A stretch of DNA of 64,000 nucleotides from contig NZ_CP020946.1 of NCBI RefSeq assembly GCF_002208115.1, positions 2,232,001 to 2,296,000 on the forward strand, given 5' to 3'. Position 1 is the stretch's first letter; each line of letters begins with the position of its first letter. The position numbers were made by a program, and so were the translations under genes. The notes below the pieces were generated by a model. The model saw only the letters and a list, made by a program, of their open reading frames with translations. It searched no databases and had not been told where the DNA came from. Origin of the DNA: Bdellovibrio bacteriovorus (GTDB lineage Bacteria; Bdellovibrionota; Bdellovibrionia; Bdellovibrionales; Bdellovibrionaceae). Shown in pieces: positions 56,075 to 64,000 of this stretch.

Positions 56075-57348
56075 GTGAAAACAAACACTACGACCTGATC
56101 GGTATCGGCATTGGTTTGTTCAACCTGAGTCTGGCGGCCTTGCTAAGCAAGACTCCGGATGTGAAATTCCGCTTCTTTGATCGCAAGCACCGCTTTGACT
56201 GGCACTCTGAAATCATGTTCGCGGATTCTGAAATGCAGACGTCCTACATGAAGGATCTGGTAACGGCCGCTGATCCGACGAACCCATTCAGCTTCATGAA
56301 CTTCCTGGTTCAAAAGGGTTTGTTCTATGCGTTCCTGAACACCGGACGCCAGACGATCACCCGTCGTGAATTTGAAATGTACTGCCAGTGGGTCAGCCAG
56401 AACATGCCTGATCATCTGAGCTTTGACAGCGACATCGAGTCCGTCAACTATGACGGCAGCAAATTCATTCTGACCATCAATGGTGAAACTTTCACCGCCA
56501 CCAACATCTGCATCGGTACGGGCCTGGTCCCGCACCTGCCGGAATTTGCTGAAGCTCTGGAAGGACCGGACGTCTTTCACGCCAAATCCAGTTATCTGAA
56601 ACTGCTTGATGCCACCAACAAAGATGTTGTTGTCGTGGGCGGTGGTCAGACCGGTCTTGAAATCTTCCGCAACTGCCTGCAGGGCAAATGGGGAAATCCT
56701 AAAAGTTTGAAACTGATTGCCAGCCGTCCGAATCTGGAGCCGCTGGACAATTCTCCGTTTGTGAATGAATACTTCACCCCGGCTTATGTGAAGGAATTCC
56801 TGCAGTTGGGCCAGGATCAGAAAGATCCTATCGTGAAATATCAAAAACTGGCCAGTGACGGGAACACTCCGGAGTATCTGGAGACCTTGTACCGTGAGCT
56901 TTACCAGTTGAAACACGTCTGGGGTGACAAACGCGAGATCGAGATTCTGCCGTTCCGCCGCGTGACGGAGATGGCAAAAATCGGCGACCGCTACAAGCTG
57001 CACATCCAAAACGGCTTCAACGGGCAGTCCGAAACAGCCGCGGCTGACGCTGTGGTGCTAAGCACAGGCTTCCGCGTGAACATCCCGGCTTTGATTGATC
57101 CTTTGCGTCCGATGATCAATTTTGATCAGGACGGTCGCTTCCAGATGAATCAGGACTTCCAGGTTTCCTGGAATGGATCTGAAAACAATAAAATCTTTGC
57201 GCTGAACTTCAGCCGCCATGGTCACGGGATTTCTGAGCCCCAAACCAGTCTGATGGCATGGCGTTCAGCCCGTATCATTAACAACCTGACTAAAAAGAGC
57301 ATCTTTCCTATCGAGAAGGCTGTGCCCAACTTTATTACTTACATCTAG
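56071..57348 (+). CDS. iucD: L-lysine N6-monooxygenase IucD-like
   Basis: A 425-residue flavoprotein, the length of E. coli IucD. It has the FAD loop GIGIGLFNLS (residues 11-20), the substrate-region motif MQTSYMKDLV (about residue 52), the NADPH loop VVGGGQTGLE (about residue 190), DNSPFVNEYFTP and the C-terminal HGISEPQTSLMAWRSA. It hydroxylates the side-chain amine of lysine (or a related amine such as ornithine; sequence alone does not settle it) as the first committed step. No diaminopropane genes are nearby, which disfavours rhizobactin/schizokinen-type substrates. Confidence 0.88.
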   Translation: MSENKHYDLIGIGIGLFNLSLAALLSKTPDVKFRFFDRKHRFDWHSEIMFADSEMQTSYMKDLVTAADPTNPFSFMNFLVQKGLFYAFLNTGRQTITRREFEMYCQWVSQNMPDHLSFDSDIESVNYDGSKFILTINGETFTATNICIGTGLVPHLPEFAEALEGPDVFHAKSSYLKLLDATNKDVVVVGGGQTGLEIFRNCLQGKWGNPKSLKLIASRPNLEPLDNSPFVNEYFTPAYVKEFLQLGQDQKDPIVKYQKLASDGNTPEYLETLYRELYQLKHVWGDKREIEILPFRRVTEMAKIGDRYKLHIQNGFNGQSETAAADAVVLSTGFRVNIPALIDPLRPMINFDQDGRFQMNQDFQVSWNGSENNKIFALNFSRHGHGISEPQTSLMAWRSARIINNLTKKSIFPIEKAVPNFITYI

Positions 57349-57357
57349 AGAGAAACA

Positions 57358-59487
57358 ATGAAACGCATCATCACACTTCTGACTGTCTTCCCGCTGATTC
57401 TGAACGCCCAGACTCCGGCCAATGAAGGGACCTCAACAGAGGAATCCTCCACTCTGGAGGCCGTGCAGGTTCAAGGGACTAAAGAAAACAAATCCTATCA
57501 GGAAAGCACCGAAAGTATTTCTGTGGTTCCCGGTCGCGAACTGGATTCCCCGATTCAGTCTGATTCCATCCAGGCCCTGAATGCGGTTCCCAACGTTTCC
57601 ATCAACAAAAACGATGACAGCTTCAGTATCCGTGGTGTGAACAACACGGGTGTGACCGGATTCCAGAAAGACAACCTGTCCTCTATTTTGGTGGATGATG
57701 TTTTCCAGACGGATCTGGCGGTGAAAGCCGGCAGCTTCGATTTGTGGGATGTCCAGCAGGCGGAAGTGTACCGCGGCCCTCAGTCCACCACCCAAGGGGT
57801 AAACTCTTTGGCTGGCAGCATTTTGCTTTTCCATAACAAGCCAGCAGATCAGACCGAAGGCGCGGCAAAGCTGGGTTATGGAAGCTTCAACCGCATCGAA
57901 GCGGGTGTGATGACCAACAACGTATGGCTGGATGGAAAACTGCTAAGCCGCGTGTCAGTGAATCACGAGCAGGGTGATGGTTTCATCAAGAACATCAAAA
58001 CTGACAACAACAAATGGGGCAAAAAGTCCAAAGACCATCTGGGTCTGGATCTGACCTACAAAATCAACGAAACTGACTATGTTCGCTGGAACACCAAGAT
58101 CATGCAGAATGAAACTGGTGGCAACTATGTGCAAAGCGCCAACCCGTTTGACTATGAAGTTAACGAGGACGTGGACTTTGACAGCAAAACCACCAACCAA
58201 CAGACCAGCCTGCGCTATTTCGTTAAGCTGAACGACAACTGGACGAATGAAGTCATCGGCGCCTATTCTCAGGCGAAAAACGATGAAACCAGCGATGCCG
58301 ATGGCACTGCCAACCCGACTGCGGGTGTTCGTACGGAAGAACACAACGACCGTTTCGTCAGCGTGGAAAACCTATTGAAATTCCAGAACGAAAAAGTGAA
58401 AAACGTCCTGGGCTTCCATGCGCATGATTACTATTTGAAGGACAACGCCAGATTCGACATCCTGTACCCCCTTTCCGCGTCCGTTTACACTCCAATTGCT
58501 TCAAGTCAGGTGACGGACAAGTATCGCACCGTATTCGCCCTGTTTGATTCATACCTGTGGAAATTCACTGAAAACCAGTCCATTAATCTGGGCCTGCGCT
58601 ATGAATTTGTAAAAAACAAATACGGCGCGGACGTCTCTGCCACCCGCAAACAGAATCTTGGTGCCGGCACCAATGCCGCGGTCGATGCTTATCTGGACAG
58701 CGTGACTGGCAGCTATGAAGACGAAGAAAACAACTCGATTGTGCTTCCTAAGGTGGCGTACATGCTGACTCAGGATCAGCACAGCTACGGCATCTCTTAC
58801 ACCGAAGGTTATCGCACCGGTGGTTTGTCCATCAACCGCAAGCGCGTTCGTGTTGACAGCTACGACCCGGAAAAAACCGGCAACTATGAGCTGTCTTACA
58901 AGTATGCGGCCTCCAACTGGAACTTCAGCTCCGCGGCTTTCTACACGGACTGGAAAGACCAGCAGGTCATGGTTCAGTTGTCGAACGACCCGTTTGACAC
59001 TCAAGTGGTCAATGCGGCGAGCTCGGAACTTTATGGTGCCGAAGCTGAAATAAACTGGAAGCCGGCGTCCCGTCATGAATTCAATCTGGGCGGGGGTTAT
59101 GTAAAAACACGCTTCAAAGACTTTGTGAACGGCAGCAAGGATTACACGGACAATGAATTCCCATTTGCGCCCAACTGGACCGGACGCCTGTCTTACGGTT
59201 ATCAAATCAGCCAGGACTGGAATGCTGCAGGTATCTTCAGATATTTGAGCAAATCCTATGGTAATGCGGAAAACACGATGGATTCACCGGAACAGTTCTA
59301 TCTGGATCTGCTGGGGCAGTATTCATTGGCTGCCTGGAGCATGAACGTGGATCTTTACGTGCGCAACGTCCTTGATACCCGCTATGTGATCTATGATCGC
59401 ACAAGCTCTATTGGCGGCCAGTCCGTCAGCTACAATCAGGTCAACTCACCACGTGAGCTGGGTCTGCGTCTGAATTATTTCTGGTAG
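57358..59487 (+). CDS. TonB-dependent siderophore receptor
   Basis: A 709-residue outer-membrane receptor: signal peptide (cleavage near LNAQ), a TonB box region (STLEAVQVQG), the plug domain (about 50-170, with SIRGVNNTG and EVYRGPQSTTQG), then a 22-strand barrel ending in an aromatic residue (LNYFW). It sits where iutA lies in aerobactin clusters, nine bases after iucD. By eye its plug and C-terminal motifs look closer to the FyuA-like group than to IutA, so I give no symbol. It should import the ferric siderophore made by the upstream genes. Confidence 0.85.
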   Translation: MKRIITLLTVFPLILNAQTPANEGTSTEESSTLEAVQVQGTKENKSYQESTESISVVPGRELDSPIQSDSIQALNAVPNVSINKNDDSFSIRGVNNTGVTGFQKDNLSSILVDDVFQTDLAVKAGSFDLWDVQQAEVYRGPQSTTQGVNSLAGSILLFHNKPADQTEGAAKLGYGSFNRIEAGVMTNNVWLDGKLLSRVSVNHEQGDGFIKNIKTDNNKWGKKSKDHLGLDLTYKINETDYVRWNTKIMQNETGGNYVQSANPFDYEVNEDVDFDSKTTNQQTSLRYFVKLNDNWTNEVIGAYSQAKNDETSDADGTANPTAGVRTEEHNDRFVSVENLLKFQNEKVKNVLGFHAHDYYLKDNARFDILYPLSASVYTPIASSQVTDKYRTVFALFDSYLWKFTENQSINLGLRYEFVKNKYGADVSATRKQNLGAGTNAAVDAYLDSVTGSYEDEENNSIVLPKVAYMLTQDQHSYGISYTEGYRTGGLSINRKRVRVDSYDPEKTGNYELSYKYAASNWNFSSAAFYTDWKDQQVMVQLSNDPFDTQVVNAASSELYGAEAEINWKPASRHEFNLGGGYVKTRFKDFVNGSKDYTDNEFPFAPNWTGRLSYGYQISQDWNAAGIFRYLSKSYGNAENTMDSPEQFYLDLLGQYSLAAWSMNVDLYVRNVLDTRYVIYDRTSSIGGQSVSYNQVNSPRELGLRLNYFW

Positions 59488-62082
59488 TTATTGTTTAACC
59501 GGAAGCCAGACAACAAAACGTGTTTGTTTGGCTTCTGTATCCAGATAGAATTTCCCATCATGGGATCTGACGATCCCCTCCGAGATACTCAATCCCAGCC
59601 CCACGCCCTTGCCGACTTCCTTGGTCGTAAAGAACGGCTCCATGATCTTTTCACGCAGGAATGCCGGCACACCCGGACCGGAATCAGAGACTGAAATCTC
59701 GACACCATCACTAACGGCTTTGGCTTCCACCACCACTTTGCGGGTGCCGACAGACTGAACTGCGTCTGCCGCATTATTCAAAAGATTCAAAAGCACCTGG
59801 GAAATCTGATAAGGCCGTACGAACACTTTCAGGTTCGGCTCAAGCCGTGCAATCAGATCCACCCCTTCATGGCGGAACTTATCTGAACAAAATGCCAGGG
59901 TGTCATCAATGATCGCATCCACGGTCACCCATTCCATGTCCCCGTGGTCTGATTCACGAGCGTAATAGCGCAGGCCTTTGACAATCTTGGCAATACGCTG
60001 AGTGGTGCTTTCAACCACCTCCACACGCTTTTGCACCTCAAGATCTGCGGCAAGCCCGCGAGCCCCCAGCAAACGGCGCAACACGCCCACGTGACCATTA
60101 ATGATGGTCAATGGATTGTTGATCTCGTGCGCGATTCCAGCGGCCATTTCACCCAGTGAAGCCAGGCGGGCGCTGGCAATGATCTTGTCTTCTTGTTCTT
60201 TGATCTGCTTTTCGCGCTGACGTTTTTGCGTGACGTCTTCCACCACCGCCAGATAGCCCGTGGTGTGCCCGTTTTCATTGATGACTTTTCCGATAAACAG
60301 CTGCCCCAGGAAGCGGCTGCCCGAACGATGCACATACACCCACTCGGAAGCGGCATTAAAGCCAGCATCAAACATGGCGTCGATAAATTCGACTCCCATT
60401 CCGACCGGACGACTCAAGGCCCCTTCCAGTTTCAAGCGCATTAGTTCCACATCCTGACGGTCATGGAAAATAAAGGGATGCTCTTTGCCGGCAAGTTCTT
60501 CGGCTTTCCAGCCGGTCATTTCTTCTGCGGATCGATTCATTTCGCGCACGATGCCGTTTTCATCAAACGAGATCATCATCAATGGCGTGGCATCCATCGC
60601 GGCGGACTTCCAATCCACCATGGCGCGGGCGCGACGACGAAGCTCTTCAGCGCGACCAAAGAAACTTAGCGCCAAGCCCAGCAACACAAACAATCCCACG
60701 GCGAAAACCAGAACGACCGAAGGCACCGCGGATGTGTTGCTGCGGATAACCCCGCTGGATGGAGTGAAAGCGATCTCCCAGTCCACACCCATGTTGCTAT
60801 AACGAATGCGAGTCACCCAGTCGCGGGACAAAACAGGGTCCCACTCGGTGCTGCGATAGATTTCCTGCCCGTCTTCATAAAGGGCCACATGATAACCTTC
60901 AATGCGCGCAAAACGATCCAAAAATGCGCGGATATCAATCCCGGCACTCAGCATTCCAATAAAGACCGAATTTTTATAAACCGGAACCAACATGCCAAAA
61001 CCGCGGCCACCGGATTTCATCTCGATCACGCGGGAAATTCGCGATTCATGGGTCTGGCGGGCCAGATCCAGACTGCGGCGGATTTCTTCAGAACGCCCCA
61101 TCGCTGTGTTACGAATGTCCCGACTGAATTTATCCATCGGGTACAACCAGCGCAGCATCAGGTTCTGATCAGCCCAGGCGATACGGCGGATGCCTTTGAA
61201 TTCTTCATAGTAAAACTGGGCATCCATGGACCACACGTGTTCGTCACGATAAGCCCCGACCGCCATACGGCGAGCCATCTGTTGCAGGGCTTTTTCCAGC
61301 GGAATGAAAGTCCCGTCAAGTTTGGCGCGGAAGCTTTCTGCACGGGATTGCGTGACACTGCGATTGCGTTCAATGTCTTTCAGAAGCAACAGCTGCCAGA
61401 TTCCCACCGCGATCAGAACACCAATCATCACCACGTACATCGGCACCACGGCCGACTGTGCGTTGTCTTCTTCCTTGATCACACGCCCCAGGCGCACAAT
61501 CTTGGCCCCTGCCAAAAGCATAAAGCACAGTGACGTATGAATCGCCATGCGGGAATGAGTCCCCCAGCCATATTCAGAACTGAAATTCAGGAAGTACCCC
61601 AAAAAACCCAGGATCGCAAAACCCAGCACCAACGAACTGCCGGTGATGCGCACCATGCGGCGAGCATAGGACTTTCCGGACACCAGCCCCATCACACCCA
61701 TCAGCAGCATGCACACGGAAGTACTGACTGACATGCGCCCCGGCGAACTGACCCCAAGGTTATAGAATGGCTGCACCAGCGCCTGATCTATTCCCAGATC
61801 AACACCGGTCAGAAACTGGGTCAGATTCACCGCCGCCAGAGCGACGACGAAGATCGAAGCATAGACCGAGATGCCCCTAAAACGGCTGTCCGAGAAAAGA
61901 ATAGAGATCGCCAATGCCGCAAGCCCCAGCGCGGTGTTGATCACCATCGGGGCAAAATCAGAGCGAATTTGAATGATTGCCGGGTCCCGCAGAATCCATC
62001 CGAAAATCACGGTGGAAGCGATACCCAGCACTGTCAGAGCCATCAGGAAATGAAGATTCTTCCTGATGTTAGTGAATAACAC
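59488..62082 (-). CDS. Membrane sensor histidine kinase (CHASE-PAS-HisKA-HATPase)
   Basis: An 864-residue kinase. About seven membrane helices (residues 10-215) are followed by a CHASE-like periplasmic sensor (about 225-440), another helix, a PAS domain (about 485-600), the phosphoacceptor domain with AHEINNPL (His about residue 650), and the ATPase domain with NLLNNAADAV, DSGPGVP and GVGLGLSISEGI. All catalytic boxes are intact. There is no receiver domain or adjacent response regulator. The GTG at 62082 lies inside the end of rel; a TTG at 62121 is also in frame. Its stop abuts the siderophore receptor's stop, and the ligand is unknown. Confidence 0.85.
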   Translation of the reverse strand: MLFTNIRKNLHFLMALTVLGIASTVIFGWILRDPAIIQIRSDFAPMVINTALGLAALAISILFSDSRFRGISVYASIFVVALAAVNLTQFLTGVDLGIDQALVQPFYNLGVSSPGRMSVSTSVCMLLMGVMGLVSGKSYARRMVRITGSSLVLGFAILGFLGYFLNFSSEYGWGTHSRMAIHTSLCFMLLAGAKIVRLGRVIKEEDNAQSAVVPMYVVMIGVLIAVGIWQLLLLKDIERNRSVTQSRAESFRAKLDGTFIPLEKALQQMARRMAVGAYRDEHVWSMDAQFYYEEFKGIRRIAWADQNLMLRWLYPMDKFSRDIRNTAMGRSEEIRRSLDLARQTHESRISRVIEMKSGGRGFGMLVPVYKNSVFIGMLSAGIDIRAFLDRFARIEGYHVALYEDGQEIYRSTEWDPVLSRDWVTRIRYSNMGVDWEIAFTPSSGVIRSNTSAVPSVVLVFAVGLFVLLGLALSFFGRAEELRRRARAMVDWKSAAMDATPLMMISFDENGIVREMNRSAEEMTGWKAEELAGKEHPFIFHDRQDVELMRLKLEGALSRPVGMGVEFIDAMFDAGFNAASEWVYVHRSGSRFLGQLFIGKVINENGHTTGYLAVVEDVTQKRQREKQIKEQEDKIIASARLASLGEMAAGIAHEINNPLTIINGHVGVLRRLLGARGLAADLEVQKRVEVVESTTQRIAKIVKGLRYYARESDHGDMEWVTVDAIIDDTLAFCSDKFRHEGVDLIARLEPNLKVFVRPYQISQVLLNLLNNAADAVQSVGTRKVVVEAKAVSDGVEISVSDSGPGVPAFLREKIMEPFFTTKEVGKGVGLGLSISEGIVRSHDGKFYLDTEAKQTRFVVWLPVKQ

Positions 62083-64000
62083 GGGTGACCCCAATGATCC
62101 CCTTGATCTTCTGAATTTCAAAGACCGCCTGATTCAACTGGCTGGCGTTCTGAACGCTGACCTCGAAGTTACACACGGCTTTTTTATCCTTGGTCGTACG
62201 AATTTGGGCTGACTGAATGTTGATCCCCTGCTGGGCAAAGGCCTCTGACATCAGTTTTAGCAATCCCGGCACGTCTTGGGAGATGATCTTCAGGCGCACG
62301 ATGCGCTCCTGACCTTCTCCGGCTTGTTTCACGTTCCAGGTCACATCGACTTTGCGAAGTTGATCGAATTCAAAAGCTTTGCGGCAATCGCTGCGATGAA
62401 TGGAGATACCCCGGCCACGGCTGATAAAGCCCACGATCGGATCCCCTGGAATCGGATGACAGCACTTCGCATAGTGCACCAGCACGTCATCCATGCCATC
62501 AACGCTGATAAGAGAATTGGTCTTGCGCGTTTTTTGAGTCGCGGCACGCATGACTCTTTCCATAAAGGTGGAGTCTTCGGTTTTCGCCGCTTCTTTGGCG
62601 ATGTTTTCCGGGGAAAGTCTTTCCACCAGAATGCGCGTTTCAAGTTTTCCGTAACCGACGGTCACGTACAACTCATCCAGATCTGCCAGGCCGTGATCTT
62701 TCAGGTACGCCTCAAAGGCCGGACCTTTCAGATATTTTACGGCAGCCATGCCGAACTTGCGGAATTCTTTTTCCACCAGTTCTTTACCCAGCATGATCGC
62801 ACGACGGCGCTGTTCTTCTTTGACGAAGGCGCGGATTTTGGATTTGGCTTTATTGGTAACTACAAACTTCAACCAGTCCTTGGAAGGCACCTGGGTTTTG
62901 GAAGTAACCACTTCCACGGTGTCCCCGTTTTGAAGCTGGTATTTCAAAGGCACCATCTTGCCGTTCACGCGGGCGCCGACGATGCGATTGCCAAGCTCCG
63001 TGTGAACCGCGAAAGCAAAGTCCACCGGTGTGGCACCTTCCGGGAACTCACGCACATCCCCTGTCGGAGTGAAAACGTAAATTTCCGTTTCGAACAAATC
63101 TGTTTTAACCGTATCCAGGAACTCATCAGGATTGCGCACGTTCTGATGCCACGACACCAGATCACGCAGCCAGTTGGCCTGTTGCAGATCGCCGTCATCC
63201 ATCATTTTGCCGCGCTCTTTGTACTTCCAGTGAGCGGCGATACCTTTTTCCGCAACCAGATGCATTTCACTGGTACGGATTTGAATCTCGATACGTTCCC
63301 CGCCCGGGCCCATGACGGTCGTGTGCAGGGACTGATAGTTATTGGCCTTAGGCATGGCGATGAAGTCTTTAAAACGACCCGGGATGGGCTTCCACAAAGA
63401 GTGGACCAAACCCAGAGCGGCATAACATTCCGCCACAGATTCCACCAAAACACGGAATGCCAGAACATCGTAAACCTGATCGTAATCGATGTTACGGGAT
63501 TGCATCTTGCGGTAGATGGACCACAAGTGCTTGGAACGTCCATACACTTCATAGCGGAAACCGGCTTTGTTAAGCTCTTTACCGATAAGCTGTTTTACTT
63601 CCTCGATATAGCGGTTTTGCTCGGCTTCCGTCTTTTTTATCTGCTGAACAAGTTCATAGTACATGTCCGGGCGATAGTAGCGGAAGCAAAGGTCTTCCAG
63701 TTCGATCTTCAGCGCACTGATACCCATGCGCCCCGCCAGCGGACAGTAGATTTCCAAAGTTTCAAGCGCGATACGCTCTTGCTTTTCAAACGGCATGAAA
63801 TTCAGGGTGCGCATGTTGTGCAGTCGATCGGCCAGCTTGACCAGAACGACCCGCACGTCTTTCCCCATGGCCACAATCATCTTGCGGATGTTTTCACCCT
63901 GCTTTTCGTGGCTGTTTTTGAATTTCATCTGACCGATCTTGGTCACCCCGTCCACCAGATGCGCGATCACATCCCCGAACTCGCGGCGAATGTCTTCCAA
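62069..64000 (-). CDS. Bifunctional (p)ppGpp synthetase/hydrolase Rel/SpoT (N-terminus beyond window)
   Basis: The gene runs off the right edge; 644 residues are visible. What remains: the end of the HD hydrolase domain (KLADRLHNMRTL), the synthetase domain with RFKDFIAMPK and YQSLHTTV, TGS (EIYVFTPTGDVREFP), the helical and zinc-finger region (KCCHPIPGD), and a C-terminal ACT domain (about 565-643). The RFKD motif is the RxKD form of bifunctional Rel/SpoT enzymes rather than the ExDD form of RelA. It makes and degrades the stringent-response alarmone. It overlaps the start of the histidine kinase gene by 14 bases. Confidence 0.92.
   Translation of the reverse strand: MEDIRREFGDVIAHLVDGVTKIGQMKFKNSHEKQGENIRKMIVAMGKDVRVVLVKLADRLHNMRTLNFMPFEKQERIALETLEIYCPLAGRMGISALKIELEDLCFRYYRPDMYYELVQQIKKTEAEQNRYIEEVKQLIGKELNKAGFRYEVYGRSKHLWSIYRKMQSRNIDYDQVYDVLAFRVLVESVAECYAALGLVHSLWKPIPGRFKDFIAMPKANNYQSLHTTVMGPGGERIEIQIRTSEMHLVAEKGIAAHWKYKERGKMMDDGDLQQANWLRDLVSWHQNVRNPDEFLDTVKTDLFETEIYVFTPTGDVREFPEGATPVDFAFAVHTELGNRIVGARVNGKMVPLKYQLQNGDTVEVVTSKTQVPSKDWLKFVVTNKAKSKIRAFVKEEQRRRAIMLGKELVEKEFRKFGMAAVKYLKGPAFEAYLKDHGLADLDELYVTVGYGKLETRILVERLSPENIAKEAAKTEDSTFMERVMRAATQKTRKTNSLISVDGMDDVLVHYAKCCHPIPGDPIVGFISRGRGISIHRSDCRKAFEFDQLRKVDVTWNVKQAGEGQERIVRLKIISQDVPGLLKLMSEAFAQQGINIQSAQIRTTKDKKAVCNFEVSVQNASQLNQAVFEIQKIKGIIGVTRVIH

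Noticed and set aside
49123-59487. Reading the siderophore cluster as rhizobactin- or schizokinen-type
   Set aside because: No diaminobutyrate aminotransferase or decarboxylase genes are nearby; the order and lengths match aerobactin genes better.

Overview
The window looks like a chromosome segment of a Bdellovibrio-type predatory bacterium (Bdellovibrionota). This is inference: composition is near 50% G+C, coding density is very high, there are many secreted proteins and lipoproteins of unknown function, and the set of respiratory, PilZ and secretion genes fits. I see no rRNA, tRNA, CRISPR, insertion sequence or prophage.

Region by region: (1) 1-8046 (+) holds the 3' part of a giant surface protein (Ig-like, CUB-like, Calx-beta and 14 RCC1 repeats) and an esterase. 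(2) 8047-12057 (-) is a translation block (thrS, infC with an ATT start, dtd) preceded by a PilZ-domain gene. (3) 12238-13246 has two small exported proteins, one with a triplicated cysteine repeat. (4) 13662-24256 (-) is a respiratory block: split system II cytochrome c maturation genes (resB, ccsA) followed by a complete alternative complex III operon (actA-F). (5) 24349-29128 holds an N-formylglutamate amidohydrolase-like gene, a cobalamin adenosyltransferase and three poorly characterised genes. (6) 29304-46165 (+) is a type II secretion cluster, gspCDEF / gspGHIJK / gspLMN, interrupted twice by reverse-strand genes for exported cysteine-containing proteins. (7) 46328-48922 has ssb, a lipoprotein, a beta-barrel protein and a small exported protein. 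(8) 49123-59487 (+) is a siderophore operon with the aerobactin gene order: PepSY reductase-like protein, MFS exporter, iucA, iucB, iucC, iucD, TonB-dependent receptor. (9) 59488-64000 (-) has a large sensor histidine kinase and a truncated bifunctional Rel/SpoT gene.

How it fits together: ResB/CcsA attach heme to exported cytochromes such as ActA and ActE, which with ActB/C/D/F oxidise quinol. The type II system would export folded periplasmic proteins. The siderophore operon encodes synthesis, export, uptake and probably iron release.

The two signals I rate highest are the aerobactin-type operon in a presumed predator, and a family of long intergenic hairpins. Copies near 13400-13659 and 37328-37460, and a looser relative at 42611-42793, keep their arms complementary although the arm sequences differ. 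Each lies upstream of a reverse-strand gene for an exported cysteine-containing protein, and two of them sit exactly at the breaks in the type II secretion cluster.
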